Assembly (NCBI GenBank): GCA_016721185.1
Contig: JADKIP010000015.1
Span: 124,001-188,000 of the forward strand
Origin: Candidatus Dechloromonas phosphorivorans
GTDB taxonomy: Bacteria > Pseudomonadota > Gammaproteobacteria > Burkholderiales > Rhodocyclaceae
Length of the DNA stretch: 64,000 nucleotides
Direction of reading: 5' to 3'
Position numbers and translations under genes: made by a program. The notes below the pieces were generated by a model. It had not been told where the DNA came from. It saw only the letters and a list, made by a program, of their open reading frames with translations, and made no database searches. Shown here one piece after another: positions 23,401 to 30,284 of the stretch (position 1 is its first letter; each line of letters starts with the position of its first letter).

Positions 23401-24426
23401 GATGCCTTCCGGCCGGACGTGTTGCCGCTGCATTTTTCGATGAATTACAAATTGATCGACGAGCACGGCCGCCAGCTCGACATGAATCGCAGCCTGGTGC
23501 AGCTACGCGCCGACTGGGGCAGGGAAGCCAAGCAGGAATTCGCCGAGTTGCACGAAACGCCTTCCGAATACGGCAAGCTCACCGACTGGACCTTTGGCGA
23601 ACTGCCTGAGCTGATGGAAGTGCCGGTCGCCGGCCAGACCGTGCTTGGCTATCCGGCGCTGTCGGACGAGGGCGAAACCGTCAGCCTGAAGGTTTACGAC
23701 TCTGCCGAGGAGGCCGCCAAGGCGCATCGCGCCGGCCTGCTGCGGCTGTTCATGCTGCAGCTGCGCGAGCAAGTGAAGTATCTCGACAAGAACGTGCCGG
23801 GCCTGTCGCAGATGGGCATGCAGTTCATGGCGCTGGGCAGCGCCGAGGATTTGAAGCGGCAGATCATCGACCTCACTTTCGAGCGCGCCTGCCTGAGCGA
23901 ACCGCTGCCGACGACGCCGGAAGCTTTCAAGAGCCGTTGCGCCGAAAGCAAGGCGCGGCTCGGTTTGATCATGCAGGAGGTTTGCCGGATGGTCGGCGCC
24001 GTGCTCACCGAATGGCAGGCAGTCACCAAGAAAATGCCCGCCTTCAAGGCGCACGCTGCAGCGCTGCAGGACATCGAAGCGCAGCTGAAACGCCTGATGG
24101 GCAAACGCTTCGTGGCCGAAACCCCGTTCGAGCGCCTGCAACACTACCCGCGCTACTTCAAGGCGATTCAGGTCCGGCTCGACAAACTGAAGGCCGACCC
24201 GACCCGCGATGCCCGCGCCATGGCCGAATACGCGCCGCTATGGACCAACTACGAACGGCGGCTGACGCAGCTTGCCAAGCTCGGCAGTATCGATCCGCAG
24301 ATCGAGCAATTCCGCTGGCTGCTGGAAGAATTGCGGGTCAGCCTGTTCGCGCAGGAACTTCGGACGCCGGTGCCGGTCTCGGTCAAACGGCTGCAAAAAC
24401 AATGGGAGGGAATTCAATTTGGCTGA
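20413..24426 (+). CDS. hrpA: ATP-dependent RNA helicase HrpA (DEAH box)
   Basis: 1337 aa, close to the ~1300 aa of E. coli HrpA. Walker A GETGSGKTT at about 101-109, DEAH at 198-201, helicase motif VI region QRAGRCGRVSAGVC around 400, then the HA2 and OB-fold region, and the long C-terminal DUF3418-type domain of HrpA. It unwinds RNA or remodels ribonucleoproteins; E. coli HrpA acts in fimbrial mRNA processing and rescue of collided ribosomes. The start could be 20413 or ATG 20425 (MKNTKSS). The 5' end abuts the intI remnant, so its native promoter may have been displaced. Confidence 0.96.
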   Translation: MFEAMKNTKSSNRADVPENFCLTSDVKRLRALQRDLLRSTGEKREKLQADLAALVERSRAAVLARQARLPKPEYQEDLPVNERRGEIAELIAKNQVVIVCGETGSGKTTQLPKICIELGRGARGLIGHTQPRRLAARSVATRLAQELKTQVGAGVGVKIRFQDRSTAESWVKLMTDGILLAESQSDPYLNAYDTIIIDEAHERSLNIDFLLGYLKQLLPKRPDLKVIITSATIDAERFSQHFSGAPVIEVSGRLYPVDVRYRPVADLEKEDDERDLYDAITDAVDELARLGPGDTLIFLPGEREIREAAEALRKRHPPHTEILPLFSRLSAGDQDRIFKPSGARRIVLATNVAETSLTVPGIRYVVDTGLARVKRYSYRNKVEQLQIEKISQAAARQRAGRCGRVSAGVCIRLYDELDFNARPPFTDPEILRSSLAGVILRMKSLRLTDVESFPFIEPPPAKAIADGYALLQELGAVNDDNALTPIGQSLARLPLDPRIGRMLVAARDLGCLPEMMVIAAGLSAQDPRERPQDRQQAADEKHKLFTAEKSEFLGWLKLWDWYNNAIEHKKSNKQLIDNCHAHFLSYLRLREWREVHGQLHAMVAELGWVTPHARPSTDGDKGAGNAVTVKAETGRGMGEMTNATFDAIHQALLAGLLGNFGCKSDESGYYLGARGIRYLIHPSSPLQKKAGKWIMAAEITETTRLFGRCIARIEPDWLEKVGAHLIKRSYFDAHWEKKSMQVSGWERTTLYGVVINPKRRIHYGPLAPAESREIFIRQGLVGEEIDEAFAKRWPFFQHNQKLIREIEHLEHKQRRQDVLVDDELIFAFYDSIIPEGIHNGATFDHWRKEAERENAKLLYLSKDDLMRHSAAGVTTEAFPHQMKVGGVEYGLTYHFEPGSPRDGVTLTLPLAQLNQIPAARMEWLVPGLLKEKLVQLIKTLPHKIRAKLVPVPEFVEEFVSTVAGNDKKLAPGLIPPLIDYILEARGLNARGWAVTPDAFRPDVLPLHFSMNYKLIDEHGRQLDMNRSLVQLRADWGREAKQEFAELHETPSEYGKLTDWTFGELPELMEVPVAGQTVLGYPALSDEGETVSLKVYDSAEEAAKAHRAGLLRLFMLQLREQVKYLDKNVPGLSQMGMQFMALGSAEDLKRQIIDLTFERACLSEPLPTTPEAFKSRCAESKARLGLIMQEVCRMVGAVLTEWQAVTKKMPAFKAHAAALQDIEAQLKRLMGKRFVAETPFERLQHYPRYFKAIQVRLDKLKADPTRDARAMAEYAPLWTNYERRLTQLAKLGSIDPQIEQFRWLLEELRVSLFAQELRTPVPVSVKRLQKQWEGIQFG

Positions 24427-25153
24427 TGTCGTTCTCGCGCTGATGCGCAGTTTTGCCAGCCTGCGCCGGGGCCGAATCTGGCTCTACGTGCTGGCGCCGG
24501 CGTTGTTCTCTCTCGTTTTGTGGGTGGCGCTCGCCGTCTGGGGCCTGGGGCTTTTGGTGGAATGGCTGCTCGGCAATCCACCAATGACCATCCTGATCGG
24601 CTGGGGCGTCGCCTGGCTGGCCACCGTGCTGGCCTACACCGGCGCCTGGATGGCAATTTTCGCCGGGGCCTATCTGACCACCTCGCTACTCGCCGCTATC
24701 GTGATCATGCCGTTGATGCTTAAACAGCTGGCGGAAACCGATTACCGCGACGTCGCGCCGATGGGCAAGGACAGTTTCACGGCTGCTGCGGTCAACAGCA
24801 TTTTTGCCTCAATTTTGTTCATTGCCGGCTGGCTGCTGACGCTGCCCCTGTGGATCATCCCCGGCCTTTCGCTGATCCTGCCCCTGCTGCTGATGGCCTG
24901 GCTCAATCGCCGCACCTTTGCCTACGACGCGCTGTCGATGCACGCGACGGAAGTCGAGTGGCAAACACTGCGCGGCCAGCACAAAGGCTCGATGTTCATG
25001 CTCGGCCTGACCATGGCGCTGCTCGCCCATATCCCGATCATCGGCCTGCCGGTGCCCGCGCTGGCCGCGCTATCATTCGTTCATTACGGGCTGGAAACCC
25101 TGCGTCGCTCGCGTGGCGGCGCCATCGTTACTATCGTGGGAGAACGTGAATGA
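24419..25153 (+). CDS. EI24-domain membrane protein (CysZ-like)
   Basis: 244 aa from a TTG start at 24419, with GGGAGGG 9 bp upstream. About five to six hydrophobic segments; the order and the motifs PLMLKQLAETDYRDV and LMAWLNRRTFAYDALSMHA match the EI24 family, which includes the sulfate-related CysZ. The start overlaps the hrpA stop by 8 bp and the stop overlaps the next gene by ATGA, so the three are probably one transcript. The transported substrate is not predictable. Confidence 0.85.
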   Translation: MADVVLALMRSFASLRRGRIWLYVLAPALFSLVLWVALAVWGLGLLVEWLLGNPPMTILIGWGVAWLATVLAYTGAWMAIFAGAYLTTSLLAAIVIMPLMLKQLAETDYRDVAPMGKDSFTAAAVNSIFASILFIAGWLLTLPLWIIPGLSLILPLLLMAWLNRRTFAYDALSMHATEVEWQTLRGQHKGSMFMLGLTMALLAHIPIIGLPVPALAALSFVHYGLETLRRSRGGAIVTIVGERE

Positions 25154-25914
25154 GCCGTACCTTTGGCGCCGTCATCATTGGCGATGAAATTCTGTCCGGC
25201 AAACGCCAGGACAAACACTTCGCAAAGATTGCCGAAATGCTCGGCAAGCGCGGGCTGCTGCTTTCCTGGGTCGAATATCTCGGTGATGACCGGGCGCGAC
25301 TGGCCACTACTTTCAAACGCACAATGGCCGCTGGCGATGTCGTATTTTCCTGCGGTGGTATCGGCAACACACCGGACGACCATACGCGCCAGGCCGTGGC
25401 CGCTGCGCTGGGCGTTGGCCTGGAACTCCATCCGGACGGTTTTGAAGAGCTCAAGGTGCGCTTTGCCAGCGAGGAAATCACCGAGCAACGCAAACAGTTG
25501 GTGACCTTCCCGGCCGGTGTCGAAATCTTGCCCAATCCCTTCAACCGGATTCCTGGCTTCATGATTCACGAGCACTATTTTGTGCCGGGCTTCCCCCAGA
25601 TGGCCCACCCGATGATCGAATGGGCGCTCGACCGATTTTATGCCGACTTCTTTCAGCCCGTTGATGGCAAGCTGGAAAAAGCTTTTCTGCTGACCGGGCC
25701 GAACGCCTACGAAAGTGCGCTGCTTGATTTGATGGAACGCATCGTCGATGAATACCCGACGCTTCGCTTGTTCTCGCTGCCCTCGCTAAACGGCACCGAG
25801 CGCCGCCATCTGGAACTGGGCGTCGAAGGCGAGCCTGCGCTGGTGGAAAAAGCGATGGAAGAAATCCGGCTGGAGATTGAGCGGCGCGGTATTCACTGGA
25901 CTTGGCGGCCCTAA
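25150..25914 (+). CDS. CinA/MoaB-type molybdopterin-binding domain protein
   Basis: 254 aa. The first ~165 residues are a MoaB/Mog-like domain: GAVIIGDEILSGKRQDKHF, the CGGIGNTPDDHTRQAVA loop, and IPGFMIHEHYFVPGFPQMAHPM. This matches the N-terminal half of CinA-type competence/damage-inducible proteins; the C-terminal amidase domain is missing, and instead there is a ~80-residue alpha/beta tail. Stand-alone proteins of this type are common in betaproteobacteria and lack a proven role. It ends the hrpA transcript. Confidence 0.87.
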   Translation: MSRTFGAVIIGDEILSGKRQDKHFAKIAEMLGKRGLLLSWVEYLGDDRARLATTFKRTMAAGDVVFSCGGIGNTPDDHTRQAVAAALGVGLELHPDGFEELKVRFASEEITEQRKQLVTFPAGVEILPNPFNRIPGFMIHEHYFVPGFPQMAHPMIEWALDRFYADFFQPVDGKLEKAFLLTGPNAYESALLDLMERIVDEYPTLRLFSLPSLNGTERRHLELGVEGEPALVEKAMEEIRLEIERRGIHWTWRP

Positions 25915-26009
25915 TCCGGGCGCCTTACTGTCGGCGTGGCAACCCAAACAAAGTTTGGCGCGGGCTAGCTGACGATAACCCTCGGGTTTCCTGCCGTTTA
26001 CGGTCGACG

Positions 26010-26040
26010 TAAAAAAGCCCGCGAATTTCGCGGGCTTTCT
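26010..26040. terminator. Bidirectional rho-independent terminator
   Basis: AGCCCGCGAA / TTCGCGGGCT stem with A-run before and T-run after, between the convergent hrpA operon and phasin gene. The motif TACGGTCGAC lies directly before it (25999-26008). Confidence 0.9.
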
Positions 26041-26062
26041 ATTTGCAGCAGAAGCGCCGAAA

Positions 26063-26626
26063 TTACTTGGCGGACTTCTTGGCGGCAGCGGCAGTTGCGC
26101 TAACGGTCTTGCTGACCGTTTTGCCAGCAGCTTGCATATTGGTTTCAGCCATGTCGGTCAGTTGCTTGGTCATCGAGGTCATCGTGTCGAAAGCCTTGGT
26201 GGAGGCGCCGAGCATGGACTTCATGGTGGCCGCGAACACGTCACCACCGACCGGTGCGCCGGCAGTGGCTTTCTCGACAGCGCTGGAAGCGTTCTTGGTG
26301 AAGGCGCTGTACTGGGTTTCCATGACAGAAGTGACTTCCTTCTGCATGCTGGCAACCAGGTCATACACGCTGCGGGAGTATTCCATCAGCTTGTCGACGT
26401 TCGGCTGAGCCAGTTCGCTGTTCAGCTTGGCAACATCCTTGGCATCCTTGGCGCTCAACAGTTGCTGTGAGCTGGCGACGGAGTTGTTGAAGAGTTCGCG
26501 GGTGGCGGCCATGTTCAGGGCGGTCAGGCGCTCGACGCCGTTGAAAGCGGATTGCAGCAGAGCCATCATGACTTCTGCGTTGGCTTTCTGGGCAGCGGTC
26601 AGTTGTTCAATATTCGGGTTGCTCAT
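26063..26626 (-). CDS. phaP: Phasin (PHA granule-associated protein)
   Basis: 187 aa, helical, no Cys, Ala-rich. Phasin_2 pattern: NIEQLTAAQKANAEVMMALLQSAFNGVERLTALNM, then QQLLSAKDAKDVAKLNSELAQPNVDKLMEYSRSVYDL, and a C-terminal Ala/Lys tail (SATAAAAKKSAK) typical of betaproteobacterial PhaP. It coats polyhydroxyalkanoate granules. Start ATG at 26626 has GGAGA upstream. It lies downstream of the second phasin, separated by a terminator, so it has its own or read-through transcription. Confidence 0.93.
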   Translation of the reverse strand: MSNPNIEQLTAAQKANAEVMMALLQSAFNGVERLTALNMAATRELFNNSVASSQQLLSAKDAKDVAKLNSELAQPNVDKLMEYSRSVYDLVASMQKEVTSVMETQYSAFTKNASSAVEKATAGAPVGGDVFAATMKSMLGASTKAFDTMTSMTKQLTDMAETNMQAAGKTVSKTVSATAAAAKKSAK

Positions 26627-26662
26627 CTTTTAGTCTCCAGTACTGGTTTTTTGAGGCAGAAA

Positions 26663-26690
26663 AAAAGCCCACGCCGTCAGGCGCAGGCTC
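26663..26690 (-). terminator. Rho-independent terminator between the phasin genes
   Basis: On the minus strand AGCCTGCGCC TGAC GGCGTGGGCT followed by seven T; a 10-bp stem with two G-U pairs. Confidence 0.85.
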
Positions 26691-26701
26691 TTGCTGGCAA
26701 A

Positions 26702-27253
26702 TTACTTGGCAGCCTTCTTGGTGGCGGTGCCAGCAGCCTTGACGGTTGCGTTGGTCGCAGCAGCTACATTGGCTTCGGCCATTTCAGCAACTTGCTTGGC
26801 AGCTTTGTTCATGTTGTCGAAAGCGGAGCTGGCAGCAGCAATGGCGCTCTTGACGGCAGCAACGGCGACATCAGAACCAGCCGGAGCGGACTTGGCAGCC
26901 TTGTCGAGCAGGCCGGCAACAGTCTTCTGGAAGTCACCGAATTGGGCTTCAACCATCTTGGACAGCTCTTCCTGCGTCTGGGCAGAAATTTCATACACGC
27001 TACGGGAGTAGGCAGCGGCCTTCTCAACGTTCGGCTGGGTCAGGGAAGCCTGGATTGCCATGGCTTCTTGCGGATCCTTGGCGCTCATCAGGGCCTTGGC
27101 GCCGGAGACGGAGTCTTCCAGAACGGAGCGGGCGGTGTTCAGGTTCAGGGCAGCAATGCGCTCGGCAGAAGCCAGTGCGGTGTTGGCCAGGGACAGCAGG
27201 GAATCAACGGTTGCCTTGTTGGCAGAAGCGAATTGCTCGGGGGTCTTGAACAT
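26702..27253 (-). CDS. phaP: Phasin (PHA granule-associated protein)
   Basis: 183 aa, same family as the gene at 26063 (clear alignment across QPNVEKAAAYSRSVYEI and the C-terminal KAAGTATKKAAK). The two are paralogues by tandem duplication, now well diverged. Start ATG at 27253 follows AGGAGA. A strong sigma-70 promoter and a candidate operator lie upstream. Having two phasins suggests substantial PHA storage; the synthase and thiolase genes are not in this window. Confidence 0.93.
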   Translation of the reverse strand: MFKTPEQFASANKATVDSLLSLANTALASAERIAALNLNTARSVLEDSVSGAKALMSAKDPQEAMAIQASLTQPNVEKAAAYSRSVYEISAQTQEELSKMVEAQFGDFQKTVAGLLDKAAKSAPAGSDVAVAAVKSAIAAASSAFDNMNKAAKQVAEMAEANVAAATNATVKAAGTATKKAAK

Positions 27254-27351
27254 GGGAAATCTCCTAAGTAAAAAGTTGTGCGGAACATTAGCGAAACAGA
27301 AAAAACCTTGGCAGCGTTTTTGAGGCGATGTTGCGCTGCACCATGCGAGTA

Positions 27352-27379
27352 ATTATAGATTTGATTGTTACAAAGTCAA
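27352..27379 (-). promoter_or_regulatory. Sigma-70 promoter of the upstream phasin gene
   Basis: On the minus strand: TTGACT, 16-bp spacer, TATAAT, about 100 bp before the phasin start at 27253. It is one of the best -35/-10 matches seen in the window. Confidence 0.85.
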
Positions 27380-27387
27380 GGATTTTT

Positions 27388-27402
27388 TTGTGCGGTGCAC
27401 AA
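27388..27402. promoter_or_regulatory. Candidate PhaR-type operator
   Basis: TTGTGCGGTGCACAA, a perfect inverted repeat (6-bp arms, 3-bp centre) just upstream of the -35 box. A related TTGCGCTGCA lies at 27331-27340 near the start point. PhaR repressors of phasin genes bind TGC/GCA pairs; assignment to PhaR is inference. The rest of the 240-bp gap to lptA holds nothing else I recognise. Confidence 0.5.
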
Positions 27403-27493
27403 ATCGTTGAATTCTTCTTTAAATCAGTCGCTTGTCGGCTTTGCAAAGCCGCAGATGATGAGGTTTTTTGAACTATTCAATACCGGTAATGCA

Positions 27494-28096
27494 CTATTTT
27501 TGTGCGGCTGGTTGATTCAGTCCCGCAGCTCCTTTTAACTCAAGTCGCCCGCTCGGTGCGGCGCTGCGATCAGACTCGGTACTTTTGTTTTTCGGTTGAA
27601 TAATGGCGCGAACGCGGGCCGGCGGGCCCTTCGGGTCGCGGTTCTCGCCGGCGGTGACCAGATACTTTTCGCTGACTGCGTCATAACGGATGTAATCGCC
27701 TCTGACCTGGTCTTCGCCACTCTTCACCCAAGCGCGATGGAACAGCTCGGCAACTTCGCTATTGGAGTTGTATTCGATCCGTTCAGCTTCGCCATCGACA
27801 TATTCTTCGACGCCTTCACGTTTTTGCCGGAAGCGGGCCAGTCCGTCTTTCCCGCCAAAGGCCGTACCTTTTTGAAAGCCATACTGATCTTCGGTGATCA
27901 CAATCCGGTCTGCCTTGAGCGACATCGTGCCCTTGGTGACCAAAACGTCTCCTTCGAGAATCTGGATCTTCTTGGCGTCGTCAATCGTGATCCGATTGGC
28001 TTCGAGCTGCATCGGTTTGTCACGGTCGGCCTTTTCGGCCAGTACGTTCTGGGTGGCAAGAAGGCAAAGGGAAAGCGTCAGGAAGCGAAGGATCAT
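27494..28096 (-). CDS. lptA: LPS transport periplasmic bridge protein LptA
   Basis: 200 aa with a signal peptide (MILRFLTLSLCLLATQNVLAEK). The OstA-type beta-jellyroll follows: PMQLEANRITIDDAKKIQILEGDVLVTKGTM, VTEDQYGFQKGTAFG and YNSNSEVAELFHRAWVK. It forms the periplasmic bridge that carries lipopolysaccharide to LptDE. It overlaps lptC by 4 bp. In many proteobacteria lptB and rpoN follow directly; here the next genes are phasins, so lptB is elsewhere. Confidence 0.95.
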   Translation of the reverse strand: MILRFLTLSLCLLATQNVLAEKADRDKPMQLEANRITIDDAKKIQILEGDVLVTKGTMSLKADRIVITEDQYGFQKGTAFGGKDGLARFRQKREGVEEYVDGEAERIEYNSNSEVAELFHRAWVKSGEDQVRGDYIRYDAVSEKYLVTAGENRDPKGPPARVRAIIQPKNKSTESDRSAAPSGRLELKGAAGLNQPAAQK

Positions 28097-28674
28097 GGGG
28101 TTGCCTTGGGTCGAATGTAAAGGCCGGTGACCTGTGATTGCAAAACGAGAATGGAGGTATTGTTGTCAAGGTGCGCGCCAACGCCCTTGATCCAGGACTG
28201 CCCCTGAGTGATTTCAACCGGGCTGTTGGTGAAAGCAAAACCGGCGTCGGGTTGCGTCGTCAGGTCGGGCATGCGAGCAACCATTTCCGGGCGATCCGGC
28301 GTTGCTGCACGCACGATGCTGACGTTGTCCCAAAGGTAAATGGTGTCGCCCTTGGAACTGGCTCTCGCGTTATCCGCCGATATTGTCACGGACGGCGCAT
28401 CGGGCCGGTAGCTGATCAGGGTAGGCGACTTCAACTCCGAACTGTCATCATCGGGAAAGTGCACCAGATGTGGGGCAATCAGGCGAAATTTGACGTTCCC
28501 GGTCTCGTCAAAACGCCGAACAACGACGTTTTCGGCAATCGCATCCGGGTCGTGGCGGAGTTTTCCGTCGGGTTTGGGGTCTTCTCCGCCGACCGTCTTT
28601 TGAAGCCAAAAAGTTAGCCCGGCCAGCAATGCCAGCAGAATGATCGGGAACAATTGGCTCGGCAAATTTTTCAT
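28093..28674 (-). CDS. lptC: LPS export protein LptC
   Basis: 193 aa from ATG at 28674 (MKNLPSQLFPIILLALLAGL). One N-terminal membrane anchor (about 7-25), then an OstA-like domain with KSPTLISYRPDAPSVTISADNARASSKGDTIYLWDNV. It sits in the inner membrane and passes LPS from LptBFG to LptA. It overlaps kdsC by 4 bp and lptA by 4 bp, a tightly coupled cluster. Longer upstream frames in kdsC are not coding. Confidence 0.94.
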   Translation of the reverse strand: MKNLPSQLFPIILLALLAGLTFWLQKTVGGEDPKPDGKLRHDPDAIAENVVVRRFDETGNVKFRLIAPHLVHFPDDDSSELKSPTLISYRPDAPSVTISADNARASSKGDTIYLWDNVSIVRAATPDRPEMVARMPDLTTQPDAGFAFTNSPVEITQGQSWIKGVGAHLDNNTSILVLQSQVTGLYIRPKATP

Positions 28675-29234
28675 TGCGGCATCAGATATGGGGCGAAAGC
28701 GGCATCCAGTTTGTCCTGGGCGGCAAGGATGAACTCGATCGCCTCGCGGACCGCACCCTGCCCGCCGCTGGCATCGGTAATCAGATGGGCGTGTTGCTTG
28801 ACGATGGGGCGCGCATTGGCCGGGGCAATGGCCAGACCGCATTTGCTCATTGCCGGCAGATCAATCGCATCGTCGCCCATGAAGGCGCATTCCGGCCATT
28901 CCAGGCCAAGCTTTTCGAGCAGAGCGCTCACCGCAACGCGCTTGTCGGCGACACCTTGAAAAACATGCGTGATGCCAAGATCAGCCGCGCGCGCCGCGAC
29001 CACGCCGGAGGTGCGGCCGGTGACAATGGCCAGCTCGAATCCCGCCCGTTGCATGAACTTGAGGCCAAGCCCGTCCTGGACATTGAAAGTCTTGAGCTCG
29101 CCGCCATCATCGGTGTAGTGCAGGCCGCCATCGGTCATCACGCCGTCGATATCGAAAGCAACCAGTTTGATATGAGTGGCGCGGGATTTTGCGTCCGATT
29201 TTGCGTTCAATTCGGTGTCCAACTTGGCATCCAT
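28671..29234 (-). CDS. kdsC: 3-deoxy-D-manno-octulosonate 8-phosphate phosphatase KdsC
   Basis: 187 aa HAD-family enzyme: DIDGVMTDGGLHY (nucleophile Asp), VTGRTSGVV, and FMGDDAIDLPAMSKCGLAIAP. It removes phosphate from KDO-8-P in LPS core synthesis. It overlaps kdsD by one base (TAATG) and lptC by four. The first ~20 residues (charged, AKSDAKSR) extend beyond most homologues; an internal start would be plausible but none has a better ribosome-binding site. Confidence 0.95.
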   Translation of the reverse strand: MDAKLDTELNAKSDAKSRATHIKLVAFDIDGVMTDGGLHYTDDGGELKTFNVQDGLGLKFMQRAGFELAIVTGRTSGVVAARAADLGITHVFQGVADKRVAVSALLEKLGLEWPECAFMGDDAIDLPAMSKCGLAIAPANARPIVKQHAHLITDASGGQGAVREAIEFILAAQDKLDAAFAPYLMPQ

Positions 29235-30232
29235 TAAATAACCTTGGCAGTAAAGAGATCATGCATATTGAGGGCGCCGGCTAGTTGGCCATCGGCGTCG
29301 GCGACGAGCAAACCGTTGATGCGCAGGCGTTCCATCATTTCAACAGCTTCGACAGCGAGGCGGTTGGGGCTGATGGTATGCGGCGCCGGATGCATGACGG
29401 AGGCGATATTGCCTTGTTGCAGATCGATGCGTTTTTCGAAGGCGCGGCGCAAATCGCCGTCGGTAAAAATACCCAGTACCTTGCCCAGCGGGTCGGTAAT
29501 GGCAATCAGCCCGAGACCGCCGCGGGACATCGCGACAATGGCATCGGTAATGCCCGTCTCGGGCGTTACGGCCGGGACTTTATCGAGAGGCCGCATGACG
29601 TCGCTGACGTGGGTCAGCAAGCGACGGCCGAGCGAGCCGCCCGGGTGCGAGCGGGCAAAGTCATCCGGCCCGAAGCCGCGTGCATCAAGCAAGGCAACCG
29701 CCAGCGCATCGCCCAGTGCCAGCGCAGCAGTGGTGCTGGCGGTGGGCGCCAGATTAAGCGTGCAGGCTTCCTGCTCGACACCGGCATCAAGGTGTACATC
29801 GGATTCGCGTGCCAGCGTCGATGTTGGGGAGCCAGTCATGGAAATCAGTCGTCCACCTTGCCGTTTGACTAGCGGCACAATGCGTAGCAACTCTTCCGTC
29901 TCGCCGGAATTGGAGAGGGCAAGCAGGACGTCGTTGCGGGTAATCATGCCGAGATCGCCGTGGCTGGCCTCGGCTGGATGGACGAAATAAGCCGGGGTGC
30001 CCGTGCTGGCCATCGTGGCCGCGATCTTGCGGGCAATGTGGCCGGATTTACCCATGCCGCTGACGATCAAGCGGCCGTGGCTGAGCAAAATGAGCTCGAC
30101 GGCCTTGGCGAAATCACCATTTATTCGGCTTTTTAATGCGTCGACCGCAGCAGCCTCGATGCTCAGTGTCTGGCGACCTAAGGCCAGAGCGCGTTCCGGC
30201 GAAAAACGATGGGTGCTTGGGCTTGGGATCAT
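29234..30232 (-). CDS. kdsD: Arabinose-5-phosphate isomerase KdsD
   Basis: 332 aa from ATG at 30232 (MIPSPSTHRFSPERA). SIS domain (about 40-175) with SGMGKSGHIARKIAATMASTGTPAYFVHPAEASHGDLG, then two CBS domains (about 200-330) with MRPLDKVPAVTPETGITDAI and VMHPAPHTISP. It makes D-arabinose 5-phosphate for KDO. It heads the kdsD-kdsC-lptC-lptA operon, divergent from the antiporter gene; the promoter must lie in the ~50-bp gap. A longer upstream frame would overlap that gap and is rejected. Confidence 0.95.
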   Translation of the reverse strand: MIPSPSTHRFSPERALALGRQTLSIEAAAVDALKSRINGDFAKAVELILLSHGRLIVSGMGKSGHIARKIAATMASTGTPAYFVHPAEASHGDLGMITRNDVLLALSNSGETEELLRIVPLVKRQGGRLISMTGSPTSTLARESDVHLDAGVEQEACTLNLAPTASTTAALALGDALAVALLDARGFGPDDFARSHPGGSLGRRLLTHVSDVMRPLDKVPAVTPETGITDAIVAMSRGGLGLIAITDPLGKVLGIFTDGDLRRAFEKRIDLQQGNIASVMHPAPHTISPNRLAVEAVEMMERLRINGLLVADADGQLAGALNMHDLFTAKVI

Positions 30233-30284
30233 GGGCAGCCTACGGTTATGATGGCCCAAGTATACCTGAATCGCGAAACGCCCC

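Noticed and set aside
22258..23466. A 402-codon minus-strand frame inside hrpA.
   Set aside because: It is antisense to a strongly supported 1337-aa helicase gene in high-GC DNA, and its sequence shows no family signal.
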